Assembly (NCBI GenBank): GCA_015065385.1
Contig: SVQK01000097.1
Span: 55,516-119,515 of the forward strand
Length of the DNA: 64,000 nt
Direction: 5' to 3'
DNA from: Oscillospiraceae bacterium
GTDB lineage: Bacteria; Bacillota; Clostridia; Oscillospirales; CAG-272
A program made the position numbers and the translations under genes. Of this stretch, positions 17,779-25,422 are shown one piece after another. Under the pieces are notes generated by a model that was not told the DNA's origin, searched no databases, and worked only from the letters and a program-made list of their open reading frames with translations. Position 1 is the first letter of the stretch, and every line of letters begins with the position of its first letter.

Positions 17779-18278
17779 AGGCTCCCTCCTTCCCCGTCTG
17801 CGGAAGAAACGGATCCGCGGACTCCTCCCGACACGATCCCGTTCCGGCCGCCGATATCCTCCCGCCGCAGTCCGCCCGGCTCGAGCGATTCCGACCCCGG
17901 CGTCTCGTACAGCACCACCTGACCGGGCGCGAACTCCCCGACCGACGCGCCTATGGGCTGCAGATCCACGCTCTGCCTGGACACGACGCCGGAAAACACT
18001 GGAACCCCGACCGCTTCCACCGTATAATACCCCGCCGCCCGGACCGTCACGTTGTACAGCGCTCCCGCTCCCCCTTCACCGGGTTCCGTCGAATCGGCGG
18101 CGGGCGGCGCGGGAAGTCCGACAGCCCCGGTCAGACCGTCCTCCCCCGTCCGCAAAATCCGGATCACGTCGCCCTCCGTCCCCGGCTCGTATTCCGAAAC
18201 CGTCACAAACGCCCCCTCGACGGGCAGCGTTCCGTTGGCTTCGGTCACGAACACCAGAAGAAAACCCGTTTCACCCAT
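17775..18278 (-). CDS. Carboxypeptidase-regulatory-like (beta-sandwich) domain protein
   Basis: 167 aa from ATG 18278 (AGGAGG 8 nt upstream; the track's GTG at 18287 is too close to it). The sequence 'GFLLVFVTEANGTLPVEGAFVTVSEY...ALYNVTVRAAGYYTVEAVGVPVFSGVVSRQSVDLQPI' reads as a transthyretin-like CarboxypepD_reg fold. It is followed by a Gly/Glu/Ser-rich tail with 'APGQVVLYETPG'. There is no signal peptide. First gene of the three-gene peptidoglycan-binding operon, so it is likely a structural partner of the SpoIID-like protein. The biochemical role is unknown. Confidence 0.72.
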   Translation of the reverse strand: MGETGFLLVFVTEANGTLPVEGAFVTVSEYEPGTEGDVIRILRTGEDGLTGAVGLPAPPAADSTEPGEGGAGALYNVTVRAAGYYTVEAVGVPVFSGVVSRQSVDLQPIGASVGEFAPGQVVLYETPGSESLEPGGLRREDIGGRNGIVSGGVRGSVSSADGEGGSL

Positions 18279-18664
18279 GCGCAACACCTCCTGAATCTGC
18301 TTTCTCCCTCAGTGTATGCGCATTCCGGAAAACCGTCCCTTTTGGCGGGAATATTCATTCGTATTCACTGTTATGCACAAATTCAAGTATATATTGATTT
18401 TCGAATTTTGCCATTTGTTGGCGGTTTTCATGCCATAAATTGGCATTTTTCGACCGATCGTTTTGCCATTCGGCGGCAATGTTCACAGATTTTCGGCAGT
18501 TTCACGCAAATTTCGGCAAGCTGTGCTTGAATTTTGAATTTTCCGTAAATTCAAGAACGGCTTTATTGCAATCGGGCCGGGTTTGTGCTATCGTGGAGAT
18601 GCGGATCCGAACACGACAAACGCACGAACAATATACATCGATATGCAGAAAAGGAGAGACGAAC
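18279..18664. promoter_or_regulatory. Palindrome-rich upstream region of the HTH/beta-solenoid gene
   Basis: No gene. AT-richer than its surroundings. It holds several short inverted repeats with TTGCC/GGCAA-type arms: GCCA-N5-TGGC (18410-18422), ATGCCA-TAAAT-TGGCAT (18430-18446) and TTGCC-N7-GGCAA (18463-18479). A perfect 9-bp inverted repeat, CTTGAATTT-N12-AAATTCAAG (18526-18555), sits just upstream of the -35. These are candidate operators, possibly for autoregulation by the HTH protein. Confidence 0.55.
18566..18594 (+). promoter_or_regulatory. Sigma-A promoter for the HTH/beta-solenoid gene
   Basis: TTGCAA, 17-nt spacer, TATCGT with an extended TGC in front of the -10. About 70 nt before the ATG. 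Confidence 0.72.
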
Positions 18665-20905
18665 ATGACGGACAGAACGATCATCGGCCAGCGCATCGCG
18701 GAATTGAGAAAACAGAAAGGACTGACGCAGGCGGAGCTGGCGGACATGCTCGGCGTCACCCATCAGGCGGTGTCCCAATGGGAGAGAAGCGAGACCCTGC
18801 CGGACATTCTGACCCTGCCCCGGATCGCCCAGATCTTCGGAGAAAACATCAACGCCATCCTCGGACTGGAGGAGACAAAGGGAGAGTCCGCGGAACAGGC
18901 GGAAATCACGGAGAAGGAAAATGAACCGGCGGACGAGGCTCAGCCGGTCATGAAAGAAGAAGCGGAGCCCGCGGAGGCCGCCTTTCCCTCCGGAGAAGCG
19001 GAAGCCGAAGAGCCGGAGGCAGAGACGGAGAACGAAGACGGAGCGGATCACGGTGACGTTGTGCGTATCGATATCCCGCCGATCCGGATCCCCGGAATGC
19101 CGGAAATCACCGTCCCGCCCGTCACGATCCCGAAAATCGGCACGGCGGCGGACATTCTGAATTCCGACGAGCTGAAAAAGCAGATCGAAGAAGCGGCGGA
19201 GAACGCGCGGAATCAGCAGAAGGACATGGAAAAGATCATGTTGGAAAAAGCGGAGGAAGCCCGCCGGAAGAGCGAACGCATACGCAGTCAGGCAGCCGAA
19301 GCCGCGGAGAAGGTACGCGCGGAAGCTGAGAAGATGCGCGGGGAAGCGATGGAAAAAGCGCGCGCGGAAGCCAAAAAAACACGGGAAGCCGTAAGAGCCG
19401 AAGCGGAAAAAGTCCGGGAAGCAGCAAGAAACGAAGCCATGAGAAAGGCGGAAGCAAGCCGCGCCGTTCCTCCCGTGCCGCCGATCCCGCCTGTTCCGCC
19501 GATCCCTCCGGTACCCGGCAAGACGACAGAGGCTTTTATGAAGGAAACGGAATCCGATCTTGAAACCCGCTCCATGACCGCGCAGGAGGGGGACAGCGGC
19601 GAACACATCCATGTGAACCCGGAGGGCTGGTCTCTGCCCGCCTCGGAGGAGACCGTGGACTTCGGGGGCGAAGAGGGAGAATACGAGATCTGCGTCGTGA
19701 AGGACGGAAAGGTCGTCGTCTCGTTCAACGGCAACCCCGCAAGGTTCCTCCACATCCATGTGCACGGCGTCGGCGGATCGCTCCGGTCCGAGCTGTCCGT
19801 AACGGTGGAGGGCGACGTGAACGGCCGGGCGGACAGCGGTCTTGACATGCTGGTGCGGGGGAATGTGAACGGTCCCGCGAACGCCGGTCTGAATCTCACC
19901 TGCGGCGACGTGGCCGGGAACGCGAACGCCGGACTGGAACTGAAATGCGGCGCGGTCTCGGGCAAAAAATCCGCGGGAATGGGAGTCCGTGAAGAAGGCG
20001 CGAAGGAAGCGGAGGACGGCTCTTCCTTCACGGCGGACGGCAAAAACGTCACGATCAACGGCCCCTATGCCGGGGATCTCTCGACGGCGGCGGCGGTCAC
20101 AGTGAACGGTCCCGTGGGGGGCAGCGTGGTCTCGACCGCGTCCGTTCAGGTCAACGGGGACGTGGAAGGCGACGTGACGGCTCAGGGCGACGCCACCGTG
20201 ACCGGCGATATCAACGGAGAAGTGAGCGTGGGCGGCAAGTTGTCCGTGTACGGCGACATAGACGGAGACGCTTCCGCCGGGGGCGATATCGTCGTCGAGG
20301 GCGATGTGGACGGGGACGCCTCGTCCGGGGGCAGCATGACCGTATTGGGCGATATCGAAGGCGACGTGACCGGCGTGGGCGGGGATCTCTCCGTGGAAGG
20401 CAGCGTCTCGGGCGACTTCGGCGGTCTGGCATCGGCGGACGGAAAGACCGTCACCATTTCGGGCGACTACGACGGGGATCTCTCGGGAGCCGCCAGCGTC
20501 ACGGTCAACGGCGACGTCAACGGCGATATCAGCGACGCGAAGGACGTGAAGGTCGAGGGCAGCGTGTCGGGGGATCTGAACGACTGCGGCGCGGTGACGG
20601 TCGGCGGAGAGGTCAACGGAGACGTGGATGCGGGAGCTGTCGCGGTGTCCGGAGACGTGAACGGGGATCTTTCCTCCTCGAAGGACGCGGAGGTCGGCGG
20701 AAGCGTGTCCGGAGATTTGGACGCGGGCGGCAGCGTGTCGGTCGGAGGCGGCGTCGGAGGAGACGTGAGCACGGGCGGCAAGGTCTCGGTCGGCGGGGAC
20801 GTCAACGGGAACATCGACGCGGGCGCGGGCGTGACCGTGGAAGGCGACGTGGCGGGCGATATCGACGCCGCGAAGGTCATTGTCAACGGGAAACGGGTGG
20901 AATAA
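18665..20905 (+). CDS. XRE-family HTH protein fused to a coiled coil and a bactofilin-like beta-solenoid
   Basis: 746 aa from ATG 18665 (AGGAGA upstream). Residues 1-67 are a clear HTH_3 domain ('IAELRKQKGLTQAELADMLGVTHQAVSQWERSETLPD'). Next come an acidic linker (~68-130), a Pro/Ile-rich strip, an Ala/Glu/Lys/Arg coiled coil (~165-265) and a 'VPPVPPIPP' hinge. From ~370 to the end there is a long repeat of the type 'V.GDV.GD(V/I)...G.V.V.GDV', very like the right-handed beta-solenoid of bactofilins and polymer-forming adhesin domains. There is no signal peptide or membrane helix, so it is predicted cytoplasmic. It may bind DNA and polymerise, or sense a surface through the solenoid. The function is unknown and no characterised homologue is recognised. 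Confidence 0.85.
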   Translation: MTDRTIIGQRIAELRKQKGLTQAELADMLGVTHQAVSQWERSETLPDILTLPRIAQIFGENINAILGLEETKGESAEQAEITEKENEPADEAQPVMKEEAEPAEAAFPSGEAEAEEPEAETENEDGADHGDVVRIDIPPIRIPGMPEITVPPVTIPKIGTAADILNSDELKKQIEEAAENARNQQKDMEKIMLEKAEEARRKSERIRSQAAEAAEKVRAEAEKMRGEAMEKARAEAKKTREAVRAEAEKVREAARNEAMRKAEASRAVPPVPPIPPVPPIPPVPGKTTEAFMKETESDLETRSMTAQEGDSGEHIHVNPEGWSLPASEETVDFGGEEGEYEICVVKDGKVVVSFNGNPARFLHIHVHGVGGSLRSELSVTVEGDVNGRADSGLDMLVRGNVNGPANAGLNLTCGDVAGNANAGLELKCGAVSGKKSAGMGVREEGAKEAEDGSSFTADGKNVTINGPYAGDLSTAAAVTVNGPVGGSVVSTASVQVNGDVEGDVTAQGDATVTGDINGEVSVGGKLSVYGDIDGDASAGGDIVVEGDVDGDASSGGSMTVLGDIEGDVTGVGGDLSVEGSVSGDFGGLASADGKTVTISGDYDGDLSGAASVTVNGDVNGDISDAKDVKVEGSVSGDLNDCGAVTVGGEVNGDVDAGAVAVSGDVNGDLSSSKDAEVGGSVSGDLDAGGSVSVGGGVGGDVSTGGKVSVGGDVNGNIDAGAGVTVEGDVAGDIDAAKVIVNGKRVE

Positions 20906-20909
20906 ACCG

Positions 20910-20936
20910 CCGCCCGATCCAAGAGAATCCGGGCGG
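20910..20936 (+). terminator. Hairpin after the HTH/beta-solenoid gene
   Basis: CCGCCCG / CGGGCGG stem with a 13-nt loop, starting 5 nt after the stop. A second small hairpin (GGGAG-GGG-CTCCC) with a T-rich tail follows at about 20948-20976. Confidence 0.6.
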
Positions 20937-20983
20937 GTCTCTCACAGGGAGGGGCTCCCCGGGTTCTTTTCTTTGCAAATCCC

Positions 20984-21012
20984 TTGCAATTCCACGGCGG
21001 ATCCTGTATAAT
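20984..21012 (+). promoter_or_regulatory. Sigma-A promoter for the glutamine amidotransferase-like gene
   Basis: TTGCAA, 17-nt spacer, TATAAT; 33 nt before the ATG at 21045. Confidence 0.85.
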
Positions 21013-21044
21013 GAAGGTTGAAATTCTTCATCCCCGAGGCGACT

Positions 21045-21743
21045 ATGAAAACCATTGCGCTGACCGCGTCCACCATCGAAAAAGGATTCAAGCTCTATGA
21101 GCGATATACGGAGTACGTCCTGCTCGGAGGGCGGGAGATCGGGGAGGTCGTCTGCCCGGTGATCCTGCCCTTTACCGAAGATCCCGCCGTCATCCGCGCC
21201 TATGCCGGGGCGTTCGACGGCTATCTCTGCACCGGCGGCGACGACGTGGATCCCATGTATTACGGAGAGGAACGCCATCCGGCCTGCGGGGAAGGCGAAC
21301 CCGCGAGAGACCGCTTCGAGCTGGCCCTGCTCCGGGAGCTGATCGCGCTCGACCGCCCTGTCTTCGGCATCTGCCGCGGGATTCAGGTCATGAACGTCGC
21401 GCTCGGTGGGACGCTCTGGCAGGATATCTACGCGCAAGCATTGGGAACGGCTCGCCCGCATTTTGAGGATCTGCCCGAGGGAAGACGGCACACGGTCTAC
21501 GCCTCCGGCTCCCTCGCGCGGCTGACCGGATCGTCCCGCCTCCGCACCAACTCCTTCCACCATCAGGCGGTGAAGGATCCGGGAGCAGGGCTGGAGGTCA
21601 GAGCGAGGTCCCACGACGGGCTGATCGAGGCGGTGGAGTCCTCCGCGCTCACCTACTACAAGGCCGTCCAGTGGCATCCCGAAATCTCCCCCGACGATAT
21701 CTCCCGCGCCCTCATCCGCGATTTTCTCACGCACTGCGGCTGA
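21045..21743 (+). CDS. Gamma-glutamyl-gamma-aminobutyrate hydrolase-like class I glutamine amidotransferase
   Basis: 232 aa from MKTIALTAS (ATG 21045, GAGG upstream; the track's earlier ATG overlaps the promoter's transcription start). Peptidase C26 motifs are 'YLCTGGDDVDPMYYGE', the nucleophile elbow 'PVFGICRGIQVMNVALGGTLWQDI' with its Cys, 'TNSFHHQAVKDPG' and 'AVQWHPEI' with the catalytic His and following Glu. It would hydrolyse gamma-glutamyl amide bonds (PuuD-like), though the natural substrate is not set by context. It is a single-gene unit between two hairpins, immediately upstream of structured repeat copy A. Confidence 0.88.
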   Translation: MKTIALTASTIEKGFKLYERYTEYVLLGGREIGEVVCPVILPFTEDPAVIRAYAGAFDGYLCTGGDDVDPMYYGEERHPACGEGEPARDRFELALLRELIALDRPVFGICRGIQVMNVALGGTLWQDIYAQALGTARPHFEDLPEGRRHTVYASGSLARLTGSSRLRTNSFHHQAVKDPGAGLEVRARSHDGLIEAVESSALTYYKAVQWHPEISPDDISRALIRDFLTHCG

Positions 21744-21753
21744 GCCGAAAGCT

Positions 21754-22160
21754 ATAGTGTGTTCACACTATTAAAGAAGGAAACCCTTCGGGTTTCCGGA
21801 TTAATTGCCCTGCTCAGGGCGGGAGGCACGGGGGGACACCAGCTCTGGCCGCAGGTTTCCCCCCGTGCGGGGGTTTCCTTGGCCATATGGCATAACAGGA
21901 CAGCTCGCCATTGCATCCAGATTTGACTGTTCATCCCACTGTCCTCGCGCGGACTATATGTGTGAAGCCGAAACATGCGATGAATTCCGTCTTCGCCGAA
22001 ATTCATCGGTTTGCTCTGCCCAAAGGGGCGACGCAAACAGCGATCGAAACGCGCATGAAAAGAATGGGCTGAGAACGGTAGATATCATTCCCCTTTGCGC
22101 CGCAACAGACCGGTTCAGCACTTGTCTCACATGTGTTTTGGCCGGTTGTGTGAACACATC
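21754..22160 (+). repeat. Structured dispersed repeat, copy A (candidate RNA element)
   Basis: Gene-free 0.4 kb. Hairpins in order: ATAGTGTG-TT-CACACTAT (21754-21771), GAAACCC-TTC-GGGTTTC (21780-21796), GCCCTG-CT-CAGGGC, an 11-bp stem GCACGGGGGGA/TCCCCCCGTGC (21826-21868) enclosing GGACACCA. The shared core TTGGCCATATGGCATAA follows at 21879, then GACTGTTC...CCCACTGTCCTCGCGCG and a GATGAATT/AATTCATC hairpin (21979-22007). The first hairpin contains TGTGTTCACAC, and GTGTGAACACA recurs near the 3' end (about 22148), an 11-bp terminal inverted repeat. The downstream gene's ribosome site starts just after it. Confidence 0.75.
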
Positions 22161-22189
22161 CCAAATCACATTGAACCGAGGAGGCCGCC

Positions 22190-24178
22190 ATGAATCAAGC
22201 GCTCTACGACACGATCGTCTCCCACCGCCAGCGGGAACTGCGTACCGTCACCCTCCCCGACCGCGCATCGGAATACGCCGCCGCCGGACTCTCCCCCCGC
22301 GCGCGCATGTCCGACCGTTTTGTCCGGCTGATGGACGCGGAGACGCCTCATATCCTGCCGGGGCAGAAGATCGTCTTCCTGCGCACCGTGAACCGGCCTT
22401 ATGACTGCTTCACCGAGGCGGAATGGGAGGAAATCCGGTCCGAGCACTTCATCCACGAGCTCGGCTACATCTCGAACATCTGCCCGGATCACAGCTTTCT
22501 ATTGAAAACAGGACTGCTCGCGGCAAGGGACTTTGCGGACGAATACGGGCGGGCCGACATCGACGCGCTGCTTCGCCTGACAGAGCGATACCGCGAAAAG
22601 GCCCTCGAGGAAGGACAGACCGACGTGGCCGAGGTGCTCGCCAAAGTCCCCGCCGCCCCCGCCGAAACCTTCCGGGAAGCGCTCCAGTTCTTCCGGATCG
22701 TCCACTACGCGCTCTGGGCCGAGGGGAATTACCACAACACTGTAGGCCGTTTCGACAAATGGATGTACCCGTGGCTGAAACACGATCTCGACGCGGGGAT
22801 CCTCACCGAAGACGAAGCGTACGAGCTGCTCCTCGACTTCTTCCTCTCCTTCAACATCGACTCCGATCTCTACAACGGCATCCAGCAGGGCGACAACGGC
22901 CAGTCCATGATGCTCGGCGGGGACGACGGGGCGGGCGGCGAGATCCGGAACGAGCTCACGGAAATGTGCCTCCGGGCGTCCGGGGAGCTGAAGCTGATCG
23001 ACCCGAAAATCAATCTGCGCGTATCGGAAAAGACGCCCCTCTCCGTCTACGAGGCGGGCACGGAGCTGACGAAGGTCGGCCTCGGTTTCCCGCAGTACTC
23101 GAACGACGACACGGTGATCCCGGCGCTCGTCTCCCTCGGCTACGATCCGAAGGACGCGGCGGACTACACGGTGGCGGCCTGCTGGGAATTCATCATCCCG
23201 GGTCTCGGCATGGAGATCGCCAATATCGGCGCGATATCCTATCCCCTCGCCGTGGACCGGGCGTTTCACCGGGATCTTGCGCATGCCGAAACCTTCGACG
23301 ACTTTACCGCCGCCGTGGAGCGGGAGATCCGCGCCCAGACGGAAGAGATCATGGCAAAGGTAAAAGACGTCTGGTTCGTCCCCTCCCCCTTCCTCGATCT
23401 GCTCTACGGCGGGCGGGATATTTCGAGAGGGAACAAATACAACAACTTCGGCATCCACGGGACGGGGATTTCCTGCGCCGCAGACTCCCTTGCGGCCGTC
23501 AAGACGCTCGTGTTCGACGAGAAATCCGTGACCGCGGAGGACTATATCAAAGCGGTGGACGCCGATTTCGACGGGTACGACGAGCTGCTCCACCGGCTCC
23601 GGAACGAGCTTCCGAAAACCGGATCGGCGGATCCCCGGGCCGATCGCTGGCTCGTGTGGCTGACCGAGGCCTTCCACCGTTCCGTGGACGGGCGGACGAA
23701 CGAGCGGGGCGGGATCTGGCGCGCGGGAACCGGCTCGGCCATGTTCTACCTGTGGCACGCGGCGGAAATCGGAGCGTCCCCGGACGGACGGAGGAAGAAC
23801 GAGCCCTTCGCCGCAAACTACTCCCCCTCCCTCTTCGCCAAGATCGGCAATCCGGTGGATATCGTGAAGAGCTACACCGCGCCGGATCTCAAAAAAGTCT
23901 GCAACGGCGGGCCGCTGACGCTGGAATTCGACGCCGCCGTCTTCGCGGAGCCGGAGAACTGCCGAAAGGTCGCCTCCCTCGTGCGGACCTTCATCCTGCG
24001 GGGCGGCCATCAGCTCCAGCTCAACGCCGTGAGCCGCGACGCCCTTCTCGACGCGCAGGCACACCCGGAAAACCATGCCGGCCTGATCGTGCGGATCTGG
24101 GGCTGGAGCGCGTACTTCGTGGAGCTGGACAGAGGCTTTCAGGATCATGTGATCCGGAGACACGAATATTCAGTTTAA
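22190..24178 (+). CDS. Glycyl radical enzyme of unknown substrate (pyruvate formate-lyase family)
   Basis: 662 aa, shorter than PFL (~760) or the diol dehydratases (~790-850). The GRE barrel core is clear: active-site Cys in 'YTVAACWEFIIPG', 'GASPDGRRKNEPFAANYSPS', 'NGGPLTLEFDAAVF', 'LRGGHQLQLNAVSRDALLDAQAHPENHAGLIVRIWGW', and the C-terminal 'RIWGWSAYFVELDRGFQDHVIRRHEY'. In that last motif the Gly of R-x-x-G-(Y/W) would carry the radical. Strong GAGGAGG ribosome site. thiI starts 13 nt later and a radical SAM PflX-like gene lies further down the same run; it may be the activase. Choline, glycerol or pyruvate specificity cannot be assigned. Confidence 0.85.
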   Translation: MNQALYDTIVSHRQRELRTVTLPDRASEYAAAGLSPRARMSDRFVRLMDAETPHILPGQKIVFLRTVNRPYDCFTEAEWEEIRSEHFIHELGYISNICPDHSFLLKTGLLAARDFADEYGRADIDALLRLTERYREKALEEGQTDVAEVLAKVPAAPAETFREALQFFRIVHYALWAEGNYHNTVGRFDKWMYPWLKHDLDAGILTEDEAYELLLDFFLSFNIDSDLYNGIQQGDNGQSMMLGGDDGAGGEIRNELTEMCLRASGELKLIDPKINLRVSEKTPLSVYEAGTELTKVGLGFPQYSNDDTVIPALVSLGYDPKDAADYTVAACWEFIIPGLGMEIANIGAISYPLAVDRAFHRDLAHAETFDDFTAAVEREIRAQTEEIMAKVKDVWFVPSPFLDLLYGGRDISRGNKYNNFGIHGTGISCAADSLAAVKTLVFDEKSVTAEDYIKAVDADFDGYDELLHRLRNELPKTGSADPRADRWLVWLTEAFHRSVDGRTNERGGIWRAGTGSAMFYLWHAAEIGASPDGRRKNEPFAANYSPSLFAKIGNPVDIVKSYTAPDLKKVCNGGPLTLEFDAAVFAEPENCRKVASLVRTFILRGGHQLQLNAVSRDALLDAQAHPENHAGLIVRIWGWSAYFVELDRGFQDHVIRRHEYSV

Positions 24179-24191
24179 GGAAAAACAACGT

Positions 24192-25385
24192 ATGGAACAT
24201 ATCAAGGAAATCATCCTCTGCAAATACGGAGAGGTCATTCTGAAAGGGGCGAACCGCTCGACCTTCGAAGCGCAGCTGCTCCGCGACGTGAAGCGCAGGG
24301 CCGCGCTCTTCGGACACTACGACATCCGCGCGCGTCAGTCCACGGTCTATGTGGAGCCGCTGGACACGGATGCGGAAGACGCCATCGATGGGGTCTTTGC
24401 CCAGCTGAAAAAGGTCTTCGGATTCGTCGCCCTCTGCAAGGCCGCGGTCTGCGAGAAGGACATGGACGCGATTCTGGCGGCGGCGAAGGCCTATCTGCCC
24501 GAGAAGCTCGCAAACGTCTCCACCTTCAAGTGCGAATCCCGCCGGAGCGACAAGCGATTTCCTCTCTCCTCCCCGGAGATCTCGGGCGAGGTGGGCGGCG
24601 CGGTCCTCGAAGCCTGTCCGCATCTGACGGTGGACGTGCAGAACCCGGACGTGGTGGTGAAGACGGAGATCCGGGAGGAATACGCCTACATCCACGCCGG
24701 TCAGGACAAAGGCGCGGGCGGCATGCCCCTCGGATCGGCGGGCAAGGGGATGCTCCTGCTCTCCGGCGGCATCGACTCTCCCGTCGCCGGATACCGGATG
24801 ATGAAGCGCGGCATGACGGTGGAGTGCGTACACTTCGAGTCCTTCCCCTATACGAGCGAGGCGGCGCGGGAAAAGGTCTTCGAGCTGGCCAGAGAGCTCG
24901 CGGAATTCTGCGGGACGGTCAAGGTGCACGTCATCTCCCTGACCCATATTCAGGAGGCGATCCGCGATCACTGTGAGGAGGACTATTTCACTCTTCTCTT
25001 GAGACGCTTCATGATGCGGCTGGCTTCCCGTTCGGCGGAGGAGAATTCCTGCCCCGTTCTCGTCACGGGAGAATCCCTCGGTCAGGTGGCCTCCCAGACG
25101 CTCAAAGCCATGGTCTGCACCGAGGACGCCGCGGACCGCCCCGTCTTCCGGCCTCTGGTGGGCATGGACAAGGAGGAGATCATCGAAATCGCCCGCGAGA
25201 TCGGGACCTTCGACACCTCCACCCTTCCCTACGACGACTGCTGCACGGTCTTCACGCCGCGCCATCCGAAGACCCAGCCGGAGTTATACAAAGTGGTAAA
25301 CGAGGAAAACCGCATCGACGCCGCCGCGCTGACCGACGAGGCATGGGAAACCCGGCACTGCGTCGTTCTGCGTCAGGGCGAATAA
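24192..25385 (+). CDS. thiI: tRNA 4-thiouridine synthetase ThiI
   Basis: 397 aa, the rhodanese-less form typical of Firmicutes. It adenylates U8 of tRNA for thiolation and can supply sulfur for thiamin thiazole. The N-terminal ferredoxin-like/THUMP part ('ILCKYGEVILKGANRSTFE', 'TFKCESRRSDKRFPLSSPEISGEVGGAV') precedes a PP-loop ATPase 'LLLSGGIDSPVAGYRMMKRG'. It continues with 'VTGESLGQVASQTLKAM' and the conserved 'LPYDDCCTVFTPRHPKT' with catalytic Cys. It lies 13 nt after the glycyl radical enzyme, likely cotranscribed. Confidence 0.96.
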   Translation: MEHIKEIILCKYGEVILKGANRSTFEAQLLRDVKRRAALFGHYDIRARQSTVYVEPLDTDAEDAIDGVFAQLKKVFGFVALCKAAVCEKDMDAILAAAKAYLPEKLANVSTFKCESRRSDKRFPLSSPEISGEVGGAVLEACPHLTVDVQNPDVVVKTEIREEYAYIHAGQDKGAGGMPLGSAGKGMLLLSGGIDSPVAGYRMMKRGMTVECVHFESFPYTSEAAREKVFELARELAEFCGTVKVHVISLTHIQEAIRDHCEEDYFTLLLRRFMMRLASRSAEENSCPVLVTGESLGQVASQTLKAMVCTEDAADRPVFRPLVGMDKEEIIEIAREIGTFDTSTLPYDDCCTVFTPRHPKTQPELYKVVNEENRIDAAALTDEAWETRHCVVLRQGE

Positions 25386-25422
25386 ACCGCCCCTCGACAG
25401 ACCCTCTCAAAGGAGCAGCATC

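Noticed and set aside
19600-20900. Tandem repeats in the HTH/solenoid gene as a DNA repeat array
   Set aside because: The periodicity is at protein level (GDV.GD) with variable codons; it is a coding repeat, not a separate DNA element.
21754-22160. Copy A as a conventional insertion sequence
   Set aside because: Despite the short terminal inverted repeat there is no ORF of useful length and no visible target duplication; kept as a structured repeat instead.
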